NCBI RefSeq assembly: GCF_029674545.1
Contig: NZ_CP121354.1
Location: forward strand, 5,527,001 to 5,591,000
Length of the DNA stretch: 64,000 nt
Source of the DNA: Mesorhizobium sp. WSM4904
Lineage (GTDB): Bacteria; Pseudomonadota; Alphaproteobacteria; Rhizobiales; Rhizobiaceae
Reading direction: 5' to 3'
Every line of letters starts with the position of its first letter. Position 1 is the stretch's first letter. This document shows positions 1-9,181 of the stretch, piece after piece. Below the pieces are notes generated by a model. It was not told the DNA's origin. It did not search any database and worked only from the letters and a program-made list of their open reading frames with translations. The position numbers and the translations under genes were made by a program.

Positions 1-318
1 CAGTGCCGGCGTCGCCGAGGCGACGCGCGGAAAGGTGTAGAAGAGATTGAGCGTACCGTTTGCCTGCTTGAGCCGGCACGAGCCCTTGTCCGGGATGACG
101 CCCAGCTCCCAGTCGGCCGTGTAGGCGGTCTGGGCGATGGCATGCGTCATGAAGCCGTGCTTGGGGCCTTTGCTGTCCATGGCCTCGATGAGCGCCGCGC
201 CGGAATTGCCGGCAATGTCGTAGGTGCGCGTCTGGACCAGCACCCTGGTGCCGGCCGAAGCCTGTGGCGCCGACAGCGCGCCGAGGGCGACAAGGCATGT
301 CAGAACCGCCAGCCGCAT
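1..318 (-). CDS. DUF922-type secreted protein, C-terminus outside window
   Basis: The first 106 codons of a minus-strand gene are visible and the rest lies left of the window. The start ATG is at 316-318, with GGGAGAAC just upstream as ribosome site. The N-terminus is a signal peptide (MRLAVLTCLVALGALSAPQA). The mature part, with YDIAGNSGAALIEAM, GPKHGFMTHAIAQT and a later Cys, resembles DUF922, a family sometimes described as putative Zn-dependent proteases. The metal-binding part would be in the missing C-terminus, so activity cannot be judged. Probably periplasmic. The adjacent ETF-QO gene is on the same strand but about 160 bp upstream, so cotranscription is uncertain. Confidence 0.75.
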   Translation of the reverse strand, partial: MRLAVLTCLVALGALSAPQASAGTRVLVQTRTYDIAGNSGAALIEAMDSKGPKHGFMTHAIAQTAYTADWELGVIPDKGSCRLKQANGTLNLFYTFPRVASATPAL

Positions 319-478
319 GGTCGTTCTCCCTATCTTCAGGAAAAGGAAACACAAGCAGGCGGTGGTTTCAACAGCCTTGAGGTTGCGATGCCGCAACCTA
401 TTCGCAGGCAGGCGCCGGCGGCGGCGCCACCGAAGACGTATGGGTCAGGGGCAGCGAGAAACCTTTGGCAATTGCCTT

Positions 479-2158
479 CTACATGCCCTGATAGACGGGC
501 CCCTCTCCGCCTTGTGGCGGCACCCAGTTGATGTTCTGGTTCGGGTCCTTGATATCGCAGGTCTTGCAGTGAACGCAGTTCTGCGCGTTGATGACGAAGC
601 GCACGTCCTTGGCGGACGGATCAGCGGCGGCGTTGCCGTCCTTGTCCACCCATTCATAGACGCCTGCCGGGCAGTAGCGGGTCGACGGACCGGCGAAGAC
701 GTCGTGCTCGGACCGCTGCTGCAGCGCCGCGTCGGCGACGATGAGATGCACCGGTTCGTTTTCCTCGTGATTGGTGTTGGACAAAAACACCGAGGAGAGC
801 CGGTCGAATGTCAAGACGCCATCCGGCTTGGGATAAGCGATCTTCTGATGCTTGGAGGCGGGTTCGAGCGTGGCGTAGTCGGCCTTGCCGTGCTTCAGCG
901 TGCCGAAAGGCGAGAAGCCGAACAGCGTGTTCAGCCACATGTCGAGACCGCCGATGCCGACGCCGACGATGGTGCCGAAGCGTGACCACAATGGCTTGAC
1001 GTTGCGAACCTTCTTCAGGTCCTTCCCGATGTCGCTGCCACGCCAAGCCGCTTCGTAGGAGGTCAACTCGTCATTGGCACGGCCAGCGCCGATCGCCTCG
1101 GCAACATGCTCGGCCGCCAGTATGCCGGACAGCACCGCATTGTGCGAACCCTTGATGCGCGGCACGTTGACGAAGCCGGCCGCGCAGCCCATCAGCACGC
1201 CGCCCGGGAACGACAGCTTCGGCACCGACTGCCAGCCGCCTTCGGTGATGGCGCGGGCGCCATAGCCGATCCGCTTGGCGCCCTCGAAGGTGCCTTTGAT
1301 CGTCGGATGCGTCTTGAAGCGCTGGAATTCCTCGAAGGGCGAGAGATAAGGATTCTTGTAGTTCAGGTGGACGACGAAGCCGACAGCCACCTGGTTGTCT
1401 TCGAGATGGTAGAGGAAAGAGCCGCCGCCGGTCTTCATGTCGAGCGGCCAGCCGAACGAATGCTGCACCAGCCCCGGCTTGTGGTTCTCCGGCTTGACCT
1501 GCCAGAGCTCCTTGAGGCCGATGCCGTATTTGCCGGGTTCGCGGCCTTCGGAAAGTTTGTATTTGGCGATGAGCTGCTTGGCCAAAGAGCCGCGCGCGCC
1601 CTCGCCGATCAGCACATATTTGCCCATCAGCGCCATGCCGGGCGCGTAGGCCGGGCCGTGCGTGCCGTCCTTCTCGACGCCCATGTCGCCGGTGATGACG
1701 CCGGTGACGGCGCCAGCCTCGTTGTAGACGAGGCTGGCCGCGGCGAAACCCGGATAGATCTCGACGCCGAGCGCCTCGGCCTTGGTTGCCAGCCAGCGGC
1801 AGACATTGCCGAGCGAGACGATGTAGTTGCCGTGATTGTTCATCAGCGGCGGCATCAGGAAATTGGGCAGGCGGAACGAGCCGGCGGGACCGAGCACCAG
1901 GAAATGATCGTCGGTCACCGGCGTCTTGAACGGGTGCCCCTCCTCCTCGCGCCACCCAGGCAAAAGGCGGTCGATGCCGATCGGGTCGACGACGGCGCCT
2001 GACAAAATGTGGGCGCCGACCTCGCCGCCCTTTTCCAGCACGACGACGGAAAGGTCGGGATTGAGCTGCTTCAAACGGATAGCCGCGGCAAGGCCGGCAG
2101 GACCGGCGCCGACGATCACCACGTCGAATTCCATGCTTTCGCGTTCGATATCGCTCAT
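479..2158 (-). CDS. Electron transfer flavoprotein-ubiquinone oxidoreductase
   Basis: ETF-QO passes electrons from reduced electron transfer flavoprotein (fatty acid, amino acid and choline-derived dehydrogenations) to membrane ubiquinone. The protein begins with an FAD-binding Rossmann motif (VVIVGAGPAGLAAAIRLKQL). It ends with the 4Fe-4S ferredoxin-like domain, where Cys residues in RYCPAGVYEW and CVHCKTCDIKDPNQNINW are the expected cluster ligands. About 559 residues, normal for the family. I chose the ATG at 2156-2158 because GTGAGGGG lies just before it; an ATG 33 bp upstream lacks such a site. It could serve the dimethylglycine dehydrogenase-like enzyme at 33-35 kb, but that is inference. 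Confidence 0.95.
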   Translation of the reverse strand: MSDIERESMEFDVVIVGAGPAGLAAAIRLKQLNPDLSVVVLEKGGEVGAHILSGAVVDPIGIDRLLPGWREEEGHPFKTPVTDDHFLVLGPAGSFRLPNFLMPPLMNNHGNYIVSLGNVCRWLATKAEALGVEIYPGFAAASLVYNEAGAVTGVITGDMGVEKDGTHGPAYAPGMALMGKYVLIGEGARGSLAKQLIAKYKLSEGREPGKYGIGLKELWQVKPENHKPGLVQHSFGWPLDMKTGGGSFLYHLEDNQVAVGFVVHLNYKNPYLSPFEEFQRFKTHPTIKGTFEGAKRIGYGARAITEGGWQSVPKLSFPGGVLMGCAAGFVNVPRIKGSHNAVLSGILAAEHVAEAIGAGRANDELTSYEAAWRGSDIGKDLKKVRNVKPLWSRFGTIVGVGIGGLDMWLNTLFGFSPFGTLKHGKADYATLEPASKHQKIAYPKPDGVLTFDRLSSVFLSNTNHEENEPVHLIVADAALQQRSEHDVFAGPSTRYCPAGVYEWVDKDGNAAADPSAKDVRFVINAQNCVHCKTCDIKDPNQNINWVPPQGGEGPVYQGM

Positions 2159-2410
2159 CGACCCCTCACTGGCTTTGCCATATTCTTGCATTTTGCTGGC
2201 TCACGCGCTGCATAGCGCATCAATTCGCGACGCGAAACCGGTGCTGACGTGACAACGCCGATTTCGACAAAAAGTCGCGGTTTTCCATACGAAACAGCCC
2301 TGGGATGGGCCACCGCAAAGCATAGGCCAGGGCCGTTCAGTTGGAAGGCCAGGCCTGTCCGGCACGTTTTTAATTGTTTGGCGGCTTGCTTATCGGCAAT
2401 ACTTGACCCC

Positions 2411-3049
2411 ATGCGCACTCCCGAGCCATCCGGCTTTTCATTGAAGCGCTTACTCTTCACGCCCGGCGTGCTCTGCCGCGCGGTTCTTCCGCTCCTCTTT
2501 CTGATCGCTCCGGCGCAAGCCGATCCGCAGAAAGTCTGGGCGACCGGCGCCTACTCCTTTTCCGACGAGCTCGGCGGCTTCCGCATCACCGGGGTCTCTG
2601 GCATCGGCACCAAGGAGGACCCGCTGATCGTCACCGAGGAACTGAATTCGGCGACACCGGTGACGCTGACCATCCGCGCGACCAGGCCGATCGAGGCCTT
2701 CGGCAAGGCCGGCGACGTCGCCAACGGCATCATGTACATGCGCATCGACGTGCTGAACAACAGCGCGCTTCCTTGGGTCGAGTTCCAGTTCGAGCTGCAG
2801 GAAATCCTCGACCAGCCAAGCGTGTTTGGCGACGGCCTGTCCTTCGACCAGCGCAACAAGAAGCCCGACAATATCGTCTCGAGCAATTTCGCCGATTTCG
2901 ACCGCCAGTTCGAACCCTATGACCGGCTCTTGTTCAAGAACGGCAAGGTCGACCCGCTGAAGACGGCGACCTTCGAGTTCCTGATCACCGACTACACGCC
3001 GCGCTGGACGTTTTTCCTGGTGCAGGATCCGCGCATACCCACGGGGTAA
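2411..3049 (+). CDS. Secreted protein of unknown function
   Basis: A 212-residue protein I do not recognise. The start ATG at 2411 opens a plausible signal peptide: basic SLKRLLF, hydrophobic core AVLPLLFLIA, then APAQA as cleavage site. The mature part looks like a beta-rich periplasmic domain with no obvious catalytic motif. It ends YTPRWTFFLVQDPRIPTG. The reading frame is open for 54 more codons upstream, but that part does not look coding. It lies 38 bp before the uracil-DNA glycosylase gene on the same strand and may share its transcript. Exported location is inferred from the signal peptide only. Confidence 0.75.
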   Translation: MRTPEPSGFSLKRLLFTPGVLCRAVLPLLFLIAPAQADPQKVWATGAYSFSDELGGFRITGVSGIGTKEDPLIVTEELNSATPVTLTIRATRPIEAFGKAGDVANGIMYMRIDVLNNSALPWVEFQFELQEILDQPSVFGDGLSFDQRNKKPDNIVSSNFADFDRQFEPYDRLLFKNGKVDPLKTATFEFLITDYTPRWTFFLVQDPRIPTG

Positions 3050-3087
3050 AGGTTGCAAATCTTCGCCTCGCGGACGATGGTGGCGCC

Positions 3088-4011
3088 ATGACTGCCGCCT
3101 CCCCCAACAATCCGATCGATATTGCCGAGTTGCTGGCCTTCTATGCCGGCGCCGGCGTCGACGAGGCGCTCGAGGACGCGCCCGTCAACCGGTTCGCTGA
3201 GGCCCGGCCCAAGCAGGCCGAGCGCGCGCCGGCGCCGGTCGCGCCCGTCCGTGAAAAAAGGCCTCAAGAAAGAGGGGCGGCTGAGCCAAGTCTCGACGCA
3301 GGCAGGGCGTCGGCGCGACCTGCGCCTTCGCTCGGGCTGGATGCGAGCGGGATACCGGACGCGCCGGCTCGCCCGATGCCCGCCACCGCCGCGGTGCCCG
3401 ACGAGGCGCAGGCTTTGCTCGCGCGGCAGCTCGCGGCGAGTGCCTCGACGCTGGACGAGCTGCGCCAGCACATGGCGGCCTTCGACGGCTGCAACCTCAA
3501 ATTCACCGCCAAGAACCTGGTCTTCGCCGACGGCAATCCGAATGCCGACCTGATGCTGGTCGGCGAAGCGCCGGGTCGTGACGAGGACCTCGAAGGCCTG
3601 CCCTTCGTCGGTCGCTCGGGCCGGCTGCTCGACCGCATGCTGGCGGCGATCGGGCTCGATCGGACCTCCGCCTACATCGCCAACGTCATTCCGTGGCGGC
3701 CGCCGGGCAACCGCACGCCGACGCCGCACGAAACGGAGATTTGCCGCCCGTTCATCGAAAGGCAGATCGAGCTGGTCAATCCAAAAGTGTTGGTCAATCT
3801 CGGCGGGCCTTCCGCCAAGACGCTGCTCAACACGACGGAGGGTATCCTGCGCCTGCGCGGCAATTGGCGCGTCCACACGACTGCGTCGGGCGTCGCTATT
3901 CCGGCCATGCCGACGCTGCATCCAGCCTATCTGCTCAGGACGCCGGCGCACAAGAAGCTGGCCTGGCGGGATTTCCTCGAGGTGAAGGCGAAGCTGAGGG
4001 CGTTGGGGTAA
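3088..4011 (+). CDS. Uracil-DNA glycosylase, family 4-like (SPO1 DNA polymerase-related)
   Basis: Removes uracil from DNA at the start of base excision repair. The catalytic core (about residues 110-305) shows the family motif GEAPGRDED, then GLPFVGRSGRLLDRML, IPWRPPGNRTPTP and the HPAYLL motif near the end. The first ~110 residues are an Ala/Pro-rich, probably disordered extension. Classic family 4 enzymes hold a 4Fe-4S cluster with four cysteines. This 307-residue protein has only two, in DGCNLKF and EICRPF, at sites matching one member of each usual pair; the second partner in the latter is Asn in VLVNLGG. A normal four-Cys cluster therefore seems impossible in a monomer. Family assignment is firm; cluster loss is read from the sequence; activity is inferred. 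Confidence 0.9.
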   Translation: MTAASPNNPIDIAELLAFYAGAGVDEALEDAPVNRFAEARPKQAERAPAPVAPVREKRPQERGAAEPSLDAGRASARPAPSLGLDASGIPDAPARPMPATAAVPDEAQALLARQLAASASTLDELRQHMAAFDGCNLKFTAKNLVFADGNPNADLMLVGEAPGRDEDLEGLPFVGRSGRLLDRMLAAIGLDRTSAYIANVIPWRPPGNRTPTPHETEICRPFIERQIELVNPKVLVNLGGPSAKTLLNTTEGILRLRGNWRVHTTASGVAIPAMPTLHPAYLLRTPAHKKLAWRDFLEVKAKLRALG

Positions 4012-4012
4012 A

Positions 4013-4202
4013 GCTCCCCTTCTCCCCTTGTGGGAGAAGGTGGATTGTCGCGAAGCGACAAGACGGATGAGGGGTGTTCCAGCTTGGCGATGGCTTTCGT
4101 CACCAAGGTATTGGTGCCAAATATCCGCCGCCTCACTCCGTCCAACACCCCTGATCCGTCGCCTTCGGCGCACCTTCTCCCACAAGGGGAGAAGGGGGAG
4201 CC
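4013..4202. repeat. RIME-like palindromic intergenic element, copy 1
   Basis: The gap between the UDG gene and the next CDS is almost filled by an element with near-identical inverted ends (4013-4042 and 4171-4202; core CTTCTCCCCTTGTGGGAGAA). Each end can also fold on itself (CCTTCTCCC/GGGAGAAGG). Inside are a small hairpin (TTGTCGC gaa GCGACAA) and the pieces GGATGAGGGGTGTT and AACACCCCTGATCCG. A second copy lies at 8891-9037. It resembles the Rhizobium intergenic mosaic elements (RIME) from memory. It directly follows the UDG stop codon and could act as transcription terminator. Confidence 0.85.
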
Positions 4203-4253
4203 ATAACCTCCCAGGTAATTGAAACGCATCTCTCTCCGCCCTAGTCATCCCCC

Positions 4254-5060
4254 ATGACCACATCCCAAATCTCAGCCGGCAGCCTCATTCGCGAATGGCG
4301 CACGCGCCGGCGCATGAGTCAGCTCGACCTCGCCATGGAAGCCGATATCTCGCAGCGGCATCTTTCCTTCGTCGAGAGCGGCCGCGCCCAGCCTTCGCGC
4401 GAGATGGTGCTGCATCTGGCCGAGCAGCTTGCGATCCCGCTGCGCCAACGCAACCAGCTTTTGCTTGCGGCCGGCTTCGCGCCGAGCTTCAGCGAAAGGC
4501 CACTTACCGATGCGACGCTGGCACCGGCGATGGCCGCGGTCGAGACGGTGCTTCGAGGCCACGAACCCTTCCCGGCGCTTGCCGTCGACCGGCACTGGAA
4601 CCTCGTTTCCGCCAACGCGGCGATCGGCCCGTTCCTGGCCGACGTTTCCGAGCCGTCGCTGCTCAAACCGCCGATCAACGTGCTGAGGCTCAGCCTGCAT
4701 CCGGGCGGCGTCGCGCCGCGCATCGTCAATCTTGCCGAATGGCGGGCGCATCTGCTCGAACGCCTCAAGCATCAGAACGACGCCACCGGCGATCCGGCGC
4801 TGATCGAGTTGGAGCGCGAGCTGCGCGCCTATCCGTCCGGGCTGAAGAGCAGCAGGCCGTCGCCGGTCGAGCCGAGCGGCATCGTGCATCCGCTCAGGCT
4901 CGCGCATGGCGATCAGGTGCTGTCCTTCATCAGCACGATCACCGTGTTCGGCACGCCGCTCGACGTCACGCTGTCGGAACTGGCGATCGAATCCTTCTTT
5001 CCGGCAGACGAGCAGACACGGACGGTGCTGGTGCGGCTGGCGAAGGAGCGGGCGACGTAG
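4254..5060 (+). CDS. XRE-family regulator with MmyB-type ligand-binding domain
   Basis: A 268-residue cytoplasmic DNA-binding protein. Residues ~8-65 form an XRE helix-turn-helix (LIREWRTRRRMSQLDLAMEA, ISQRHLSFVESGRAQPSREM). Residues ~85-265 match the MmyB-like domain, a PAS-like fold thought to bind fatty acyl ligands (ALAVDRHWNLVSANAAIGPF, INVLRLSLHPGG, DQVLSFISTITVFGTPLDVT). This type often controls a neighbouring oxidoreductase, but no such gene is adjacent: a RIME-like repeat is upstream and a convergent EamA transporter follows. The target genes are unknown. Confidence 0.9.
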   Translation: MTTSQISAGSLIREWRTRRRMSQLDLAMEADISQRHLSFVESGRAQPSREMVLHLAEQLAIPLRQRNQLLLAAGFAPSFSERPLTDATLAPAMAAVETVLRGHEPFPALAVDRHWNLVSANAAIGPFLADVSEPSLLKPPINVLRLSLHPGGVAPRIVNLAEWRAHLLERLKHQNDATGDPALIELERELRAYPSGLKSSRPSPVEPSGIVHPLRLAHGDQVLSFISTITVFGTPLDVTLSELAIESFFPADEQTRTVLVRLAKERAT

Positions 5061-5136
5061 GCGTCTCAGCTGGACGCTGCTTTCAGACGTTCGGCAGGAC
5101 GGAACTCGGCCTTTGCGGCGTTCTTTTTTAAACAGA

Positions 5137-6084
5137 TCACCCCTGCGGCGGCGTGGCCCGCCTCGTGCGCGTGCGCTCGAGCCCGAGTTGCCGTTCGCGC
5201 CAGATGATGAAGATGCCGGCGGCCACCACGATCACGCCGCCAATCAGCGTATTGAGCGACGTCACGTCGCCGAAGACGAAATAGCCGACCACGACGCCGA
5301 GGATCATCGAGGTGTATTCGAAGGGCGCCACGACCGAGGCCTCGGCGTGGCGGTAGGCGGCCGTCATCAGGATCTGGCCGAGCCCGCCGCAGAAGCCGCC
5401 TATGACAAGGAGCGCGGCTTGCATCGGCGTCAGCGCCTGCCAGCCGAAAGGCAGAGTGAACAGCGCAAGCACGCTCGCGGTCGAGGAGAACCACAGCACG
5501 ATGGTCGCCGTCTTTTCGGTCTGCACGAGGTTGCGCACCAGAAGCATCGCCACAGCCGAGATCGCCGCGGCGATCAGCGCCGCCATGACGCCCAGCACTT
5601 CCTGGTCGTCGAGCGCTTCGTCGGAATTCAAGAGCGTCAGTTCGGGCCAGGATATGATGAGCACGCCGACGAGGCCGACGGCGACCGCGCTCCAGCGATA
5701 GACACGGATCGTCTCGCCGAGGAAGACCGAGGAGAACACCACCACAAGCAGCGGCTGGGCATAGTTCAGCGTGATCACCTCCGGCAGCGGCAGCCTGGTC
5801 AGCGCGAAGAAGCCGAGGCCCATGGCGCCGACGCCGACGACGCCGCGCGCGATGTGGTTGAACGGCCGCTTCGTGGCGAAGGCCGTGGCCAGCTGTCCCT
5901 TGAACGCCAGGAAGCCGACGATCGGGAAAATGGCGAAGAAGGAGCGGAAGAAGACGATCTGCCCGGCGGGCACCTCGCCGGCCGCCTTGATGCAGGTCTG
6001 CATGCCGACGAAGACCGCCACGGAGACGATCTTCAGCGCAATGCCGCGCAGCGTGTCGTGGCCGACGGCGTGATCGACGGTCAT
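5137..6084 (-). CDS. EamA/DMT-family transporter
   Basis: A 315-residue inner-membrane protein with about ten hydrophobic helices in two EamA repeats (roughly residues 15-150 and 165-300), the usual drug/metabolite transporter layout. Recognisable parts are FFRSFFAIFPIVGFLAF, RGVVGVGAMGLGFFALTRLP and the second-repeat AYRHAEASVVAPFEYTSMI. The substrate cannot be predicted. The tail is basic and cytoplasmic. The start ATG is preceded by ACGAGGCAAG. The gene stands alone, convergent with the MmyB-type regulator and divergent from pepN. Confidence 0.9.
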   Translation of the reverse strand: MTVDHAVGHDTLRGIALKIVSVAVFVGMQTCIKAAGEVPAGQIVFFRSFFAIFPIVGFLAFKGQLATAFATKRPFNHIARGVVGVGAMGLGFFALTRLPLPEVITLNYAQPLLVVVFSSVFLGETIRVYRWSAVAVGLVGVLIISWPELTLLNSDEALDDQEVLGVMAALIAAAISAVAMLLVRNLVQTEKTATIVLWFSSTASVLALFTLPFGWQALTPMQAALLVIGGFCGGLGQILMTAAYRHAEASVVAPFEYTSMILGVVVGYFVFGDVTSLNTLIGGVIVVAAGIFIIWRERQLGLERTRTRRATPPQG

Positions 6085-6236
6085 CTTGCCTCGTGACGAT
6101 GGTCGGAAACGAAGCCCAGAAATAGACCCCTGCGCAGTTTTGTCGAGTGACCGTTTCGTGTAAAGAGCGCGGACTTCAAAATTCTTAGGCCAGCAACAGA
6201 CGCTGTCCGCTTGAAATCGACAGGAAAACCAACGGA

Positions 6237-8882
6237 ATGCGCACCGATACCGGCCATGTCTTCAAACTCGAAGACTACCGCCCCAGCGATTATCTCATTC
6301 CGCGGACCAGTCTCGATTTTAGCCTGTCACCGGATGCGACCCGCGTCACCGCCGTGCTGACCATCGAGCGGCGCGAAGGCGTGGCCGCTTCCGCACCGCT
6401 GGTGCTCGACGGCGACGGGCTGACGCTGATCAGCGTTGCCGTCGACGGGCATGCGCTCGCGCCGGCACAGTACCAGGCGACGCCTGACCTGTTGACCATT
6501 CCGACGCCGCCGGCGGCACGGCGCTTCGAGCTTCGCCTCGAGACCGAGATCGCGCCGTCCAAGAACGAGGCCCTGATGGGCCTCTATCGCTCCAACAACG
6601 TCTACTGCACGCAATGCGAGGCGGAGGGCTTCCGCCGCATCACCTATTTCCTCGACCGGCCCGACATCCTCTCCGTCTACACCGTGCGCATCGAGGCGCC
6701 CCACAACGAGGCGCCGCTTTTGCTTTCCAACGGCAACCCCGTCGAAAGCGGCACGCTCGCAGACGGCAAGCACTTCGCCGTCTGGCACGACCCCTTCCCG
6801 AAACCCTCCTATCTCTTCGCGCTGGTGGCGGGCGCGCTCGGCAAGGTGGCGGGCAGCTTCACCACCATGTCCGGCCGCGAGGTCGAGCTGGGCATCTATG
6901 TCGAGCCCGGCAAGGAGCGGCTCGCCGGCTACGCGATGGACGCGCTGAAGCGCTCGATGAAATGGGACGAGGAAGCATTCGGCCGCGAATACGATCTCGA
7001 CGTCTTCAACATCGTCGCCGTGTCGGACTTCAACATGGGAGCGATGGAGAACAAGGGGCTCAACATCTTCAACGACAAATATGTCCTGGCCGACGAGGAA
7101 ACCGCCACCGACGCCGACTTCGCCAATATCGAGGCGATCATCGCGCATGAATATTTTCACAATTGGACCGGCAACAGAATCACTTGCCGCGACTGGTTCC
7201 AGCTCTGCCTGAAGGAAGGGCTAACCGTCTACCGCGACCACGAATTCTCCGCCGACCAGCGCTCGCGCGCGGTGAAGCGCATCGCCGAGGTGCGCACGCT
7301 GCGTGCGCACCAGTTCCCCGAGGACCAGGGACCGCTGGCGCATCCGGTGCGGCCGCGCCGCTACCGCGAGATCAACAACTTCTATACAGCGACCGTCTAC
7401 GAGAAGGGCTCGGAAGTGGTGCGCATGATCCGCACCATTCTCGGTGCCGAACTCTTCCGCGCCGGCATGGACCTCTATTTCGAGCGGCATGACGGAGAGG
7501 CTGCAACCATCGAGGATTTCCTCAAAGTCTTCGAGGACGTTTCGGGCCGCGACCTCGCGCAGTTCGCGCTCTGGTACCACCAGGCCGGCACGCCGAACCT
7601 GACGGTGAGTTCCTCCTACAATGCGGCGGCCAAGGTGTTCACGCTGGAGATCGAACAATCGGTGCCGCCGACGCCGTCTGAAAGCCGCAAGCGGCTGATG
7701 CATATTCCGCTGGCCTTCGGCCTGGTCGGCGCGAGCGGCAAACCTGTCACTTGGGCGGCCGTCGACGGCGCCAGCGTGGAAAATGGCGTCATCCATGTCC
7801 GCAAGCGGCGGCACACGGTGCGCTTCTCGGGCGTTTCGGAGCGGCCTTCGGTCTCGCTCAACCGCGGCTTCTCGGCGCCGATCACGCTCTCGGTGCAGCA
7901 GAAGGCCGACGACCAGTTCTTCCTCGCCAGCCATGACAGCGACTCTTTCTCGCGTTGGCAGGCCTTCAACACACTGCTCACCGACGCGCTGATCGCGGCC
8001 TTCCGCCAGGTGCTTGGCGGCAAGGAGCCGGTCTTCGCGGAAAGGCTCGCCGAGCTTGCCGGCAGAATCGCCGGCGACGAGGCGCTGGAGCCGGCCTACC
8101 GGGCGCTGGCGCTGTCGCTGCCCGGCGAGGTCGACATCGCCCGCGACATCGGCAAGGGCATCGACCCCGACGCCATCTTCGCGGCCCGCGAGGCGCTGGC
8201 GCGGTCGATCGCCGCCGCAAACCGCGACACCTTCTCGGCGCTCTACGACAGCCTCGCCGACGAAGGTCCGTTCACGCCGGACGCGGCGAGCGCCGGGCGG
8301 CGGGCGCTGCGCAACATCCTGCTCGACTACCTGTCGTTGCTGCCCGAGGGCACGGCACTTGCCGCCGCGCATTTCGGCGCGGCAACCAACATGACCGACC
8401 GCGCCGCGGCGCTCACCGTGCTGGCGCACCGCCACGCCGGCTCTCCTGAAGCGGACGAGGCGCTGGCAAGCTTCGAAGCAAGATATCGCGGCGACGCGCT
8501 GGTGCTCGACAAATGGTTCCAGATCCAGGCCGGTGTGCCCGGAGCGCAGACCGTCGACAAGGTGCGTGCCCTGATGCAGCACCCTGCCTTCTCGATCGCC
8601 AACCCGAACCGGGTGCGCTCGCTGATCGGCACTTTTTCCAGCGCCAACCAGACCGGCTTCCACCGCGCCGACGGTCAAGGCTACCGCTTCTTTGCCGAGA
8701 CCGTGCTGGAGGTGGAGAAACGCAACCCGCAAGTGGCGGCAAGGCTGGCGACGGCGCTGCGGTCCTGGCGCTCGCTGGAGCCGATCCGGCAGGACAAGGC
8801 AAGGCAGGCGCTGCTGCAGATGGCGAACGCCGAGGACCTGTCGGCCGATCTGCGCGACATCGTGGAGCGCACGCTGGCGTGA
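6237..8882 (+). CDS. pepN: Aminopeptidase N (M1 metallopeptidase)
   Basis: An 881-residue cytoplasmic zinc aminopeptidase that removes N-terminal residues from peptides. The M1 signatures are present: the exopeptidase motif GAMEN at 268-272, then HEYFH at 304-308 with the third zinc ligand Glu327 in KEGLTVY, giving HExxH-x18-E. Length and C-terminal helical repeats fit the proteobacterial PepN type. The ATG at 6237 follows CAGGAAAACCAACGGA. The gene is monocistronic, ending at a RIME-like repeat. Confidence 0.97.
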   Translation: MRTDTGHVFKLEDYRPSDYLIPRTSLDFSLSPDATRVTAVLTIERREGVAASAPLVLDGDGLTLISVAVDGHALAPAQYQATPDLLTIPTPPAARRFELRLETEIAPSKNEALMGLYRSNNVYCTQCEAEGFRRITYFLDRPDILSVYTVRIEAPHNEAPLLLSNGNPVESGTLADGKHFAVWHDPFPKPSYLFALVAGALGKVAGSFTTMSGREVELGIYVEPGKERLAGYAMDALKRSMKWDEEAFGREYDLDVFNIVAVSDFNMGAMENKGLNIFNDKYVLADEETATDADFANIEAIIAHEYFHNWTGNRITCRDWFQLCLKEGLTVYRDHEFSADQRSRAVKRIAEVRTLRAHQFPEDQGPLAHPVRPRRYREINNFYTATVYEKGSEVVRMIRTILGAELFRAGMDLYFERHDGEAATIEDFLKVFEDVSGRDLAQFALWYHQAGTPNLTVSSSYNAAAKVFTLEIEQSVPPTPSESRKRLMHIPLAFGLVGASGKPVTWAAVDGASVENGVIHVRKRRHTVRFSGVSERPSVSLNRGFSAPITLSVQQKADDQFFLASHDSDSFSRWQAFNTLLTDALIAAFRQVLGGKEPVFAERLAELAGRIAGDEALEPAYRALALSLPGEVDIARDIGKGIDPDAIFAAREALARSIAAANRDTFSALYDSLADEGPFTPDAASAGRRALRNILLDYLSLLPEGTALAAAHFGAATNMTDRAAALTVLAHRHAGSPEADEALASFEARYRGDALVLDKWFQIQAGVPGAQTVDKVRALMQHPAFSIANPNRVRSLIGTFSSANQTGFHRADGQGYRFFAETVLEVEKRNPQVAARLATALRSWRSLEPIRQDKARQALLQMANAEDLSADLRDIVERTLA

Positions 8883-8890
8883 CGTCCTCT

Positions 8891-9037
8891 CCTTCTCCCC
8901 TTGTGGGAGAAGGTGGATCGGCGCGCAGCGCCGAGACGGTTGATGGGTGTTGGAAGGAATGAGACGTCGGTGTTTACTGGAACACCCCTCATCCGGCCGA
9001 GCTTTGCTCGGCCACCTTCTCCCACAAGGGGAGAAGG
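8891..9037. repeat. RIME-like palindromic intergenic element, copy 2
   Basis: Starts 8 bp after the pepN stop codon. Its ends (8891-8916 and 9012-9037) are perfect 26-bp inverted repeats, and each also forms its own hairpin. The interior has ATCGGCGCGCAGCGCCGAGA and CACCCCTCATCCGGCCGAGC blocks, corresponding to but differing from copy 1 at 4013-4202. Conserved ends with a variable centre are typical of mosaic repeats. It may terminate pepN transcription. Confidence 0.85.
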
Positions 9038-9181
9038 CAAAAGCGACGAATTTCAATCAACTTTTAATCTTTTTTGGCCCTGCCTCTGGACAAGGCGAAT
9101 CACCTTTGATTCTTTACTGACGATTCGGGCGTGCGGCGTAGCCGGGTCGTCAAGTATGCGGCAAATCGGGGAGTGCCATTT

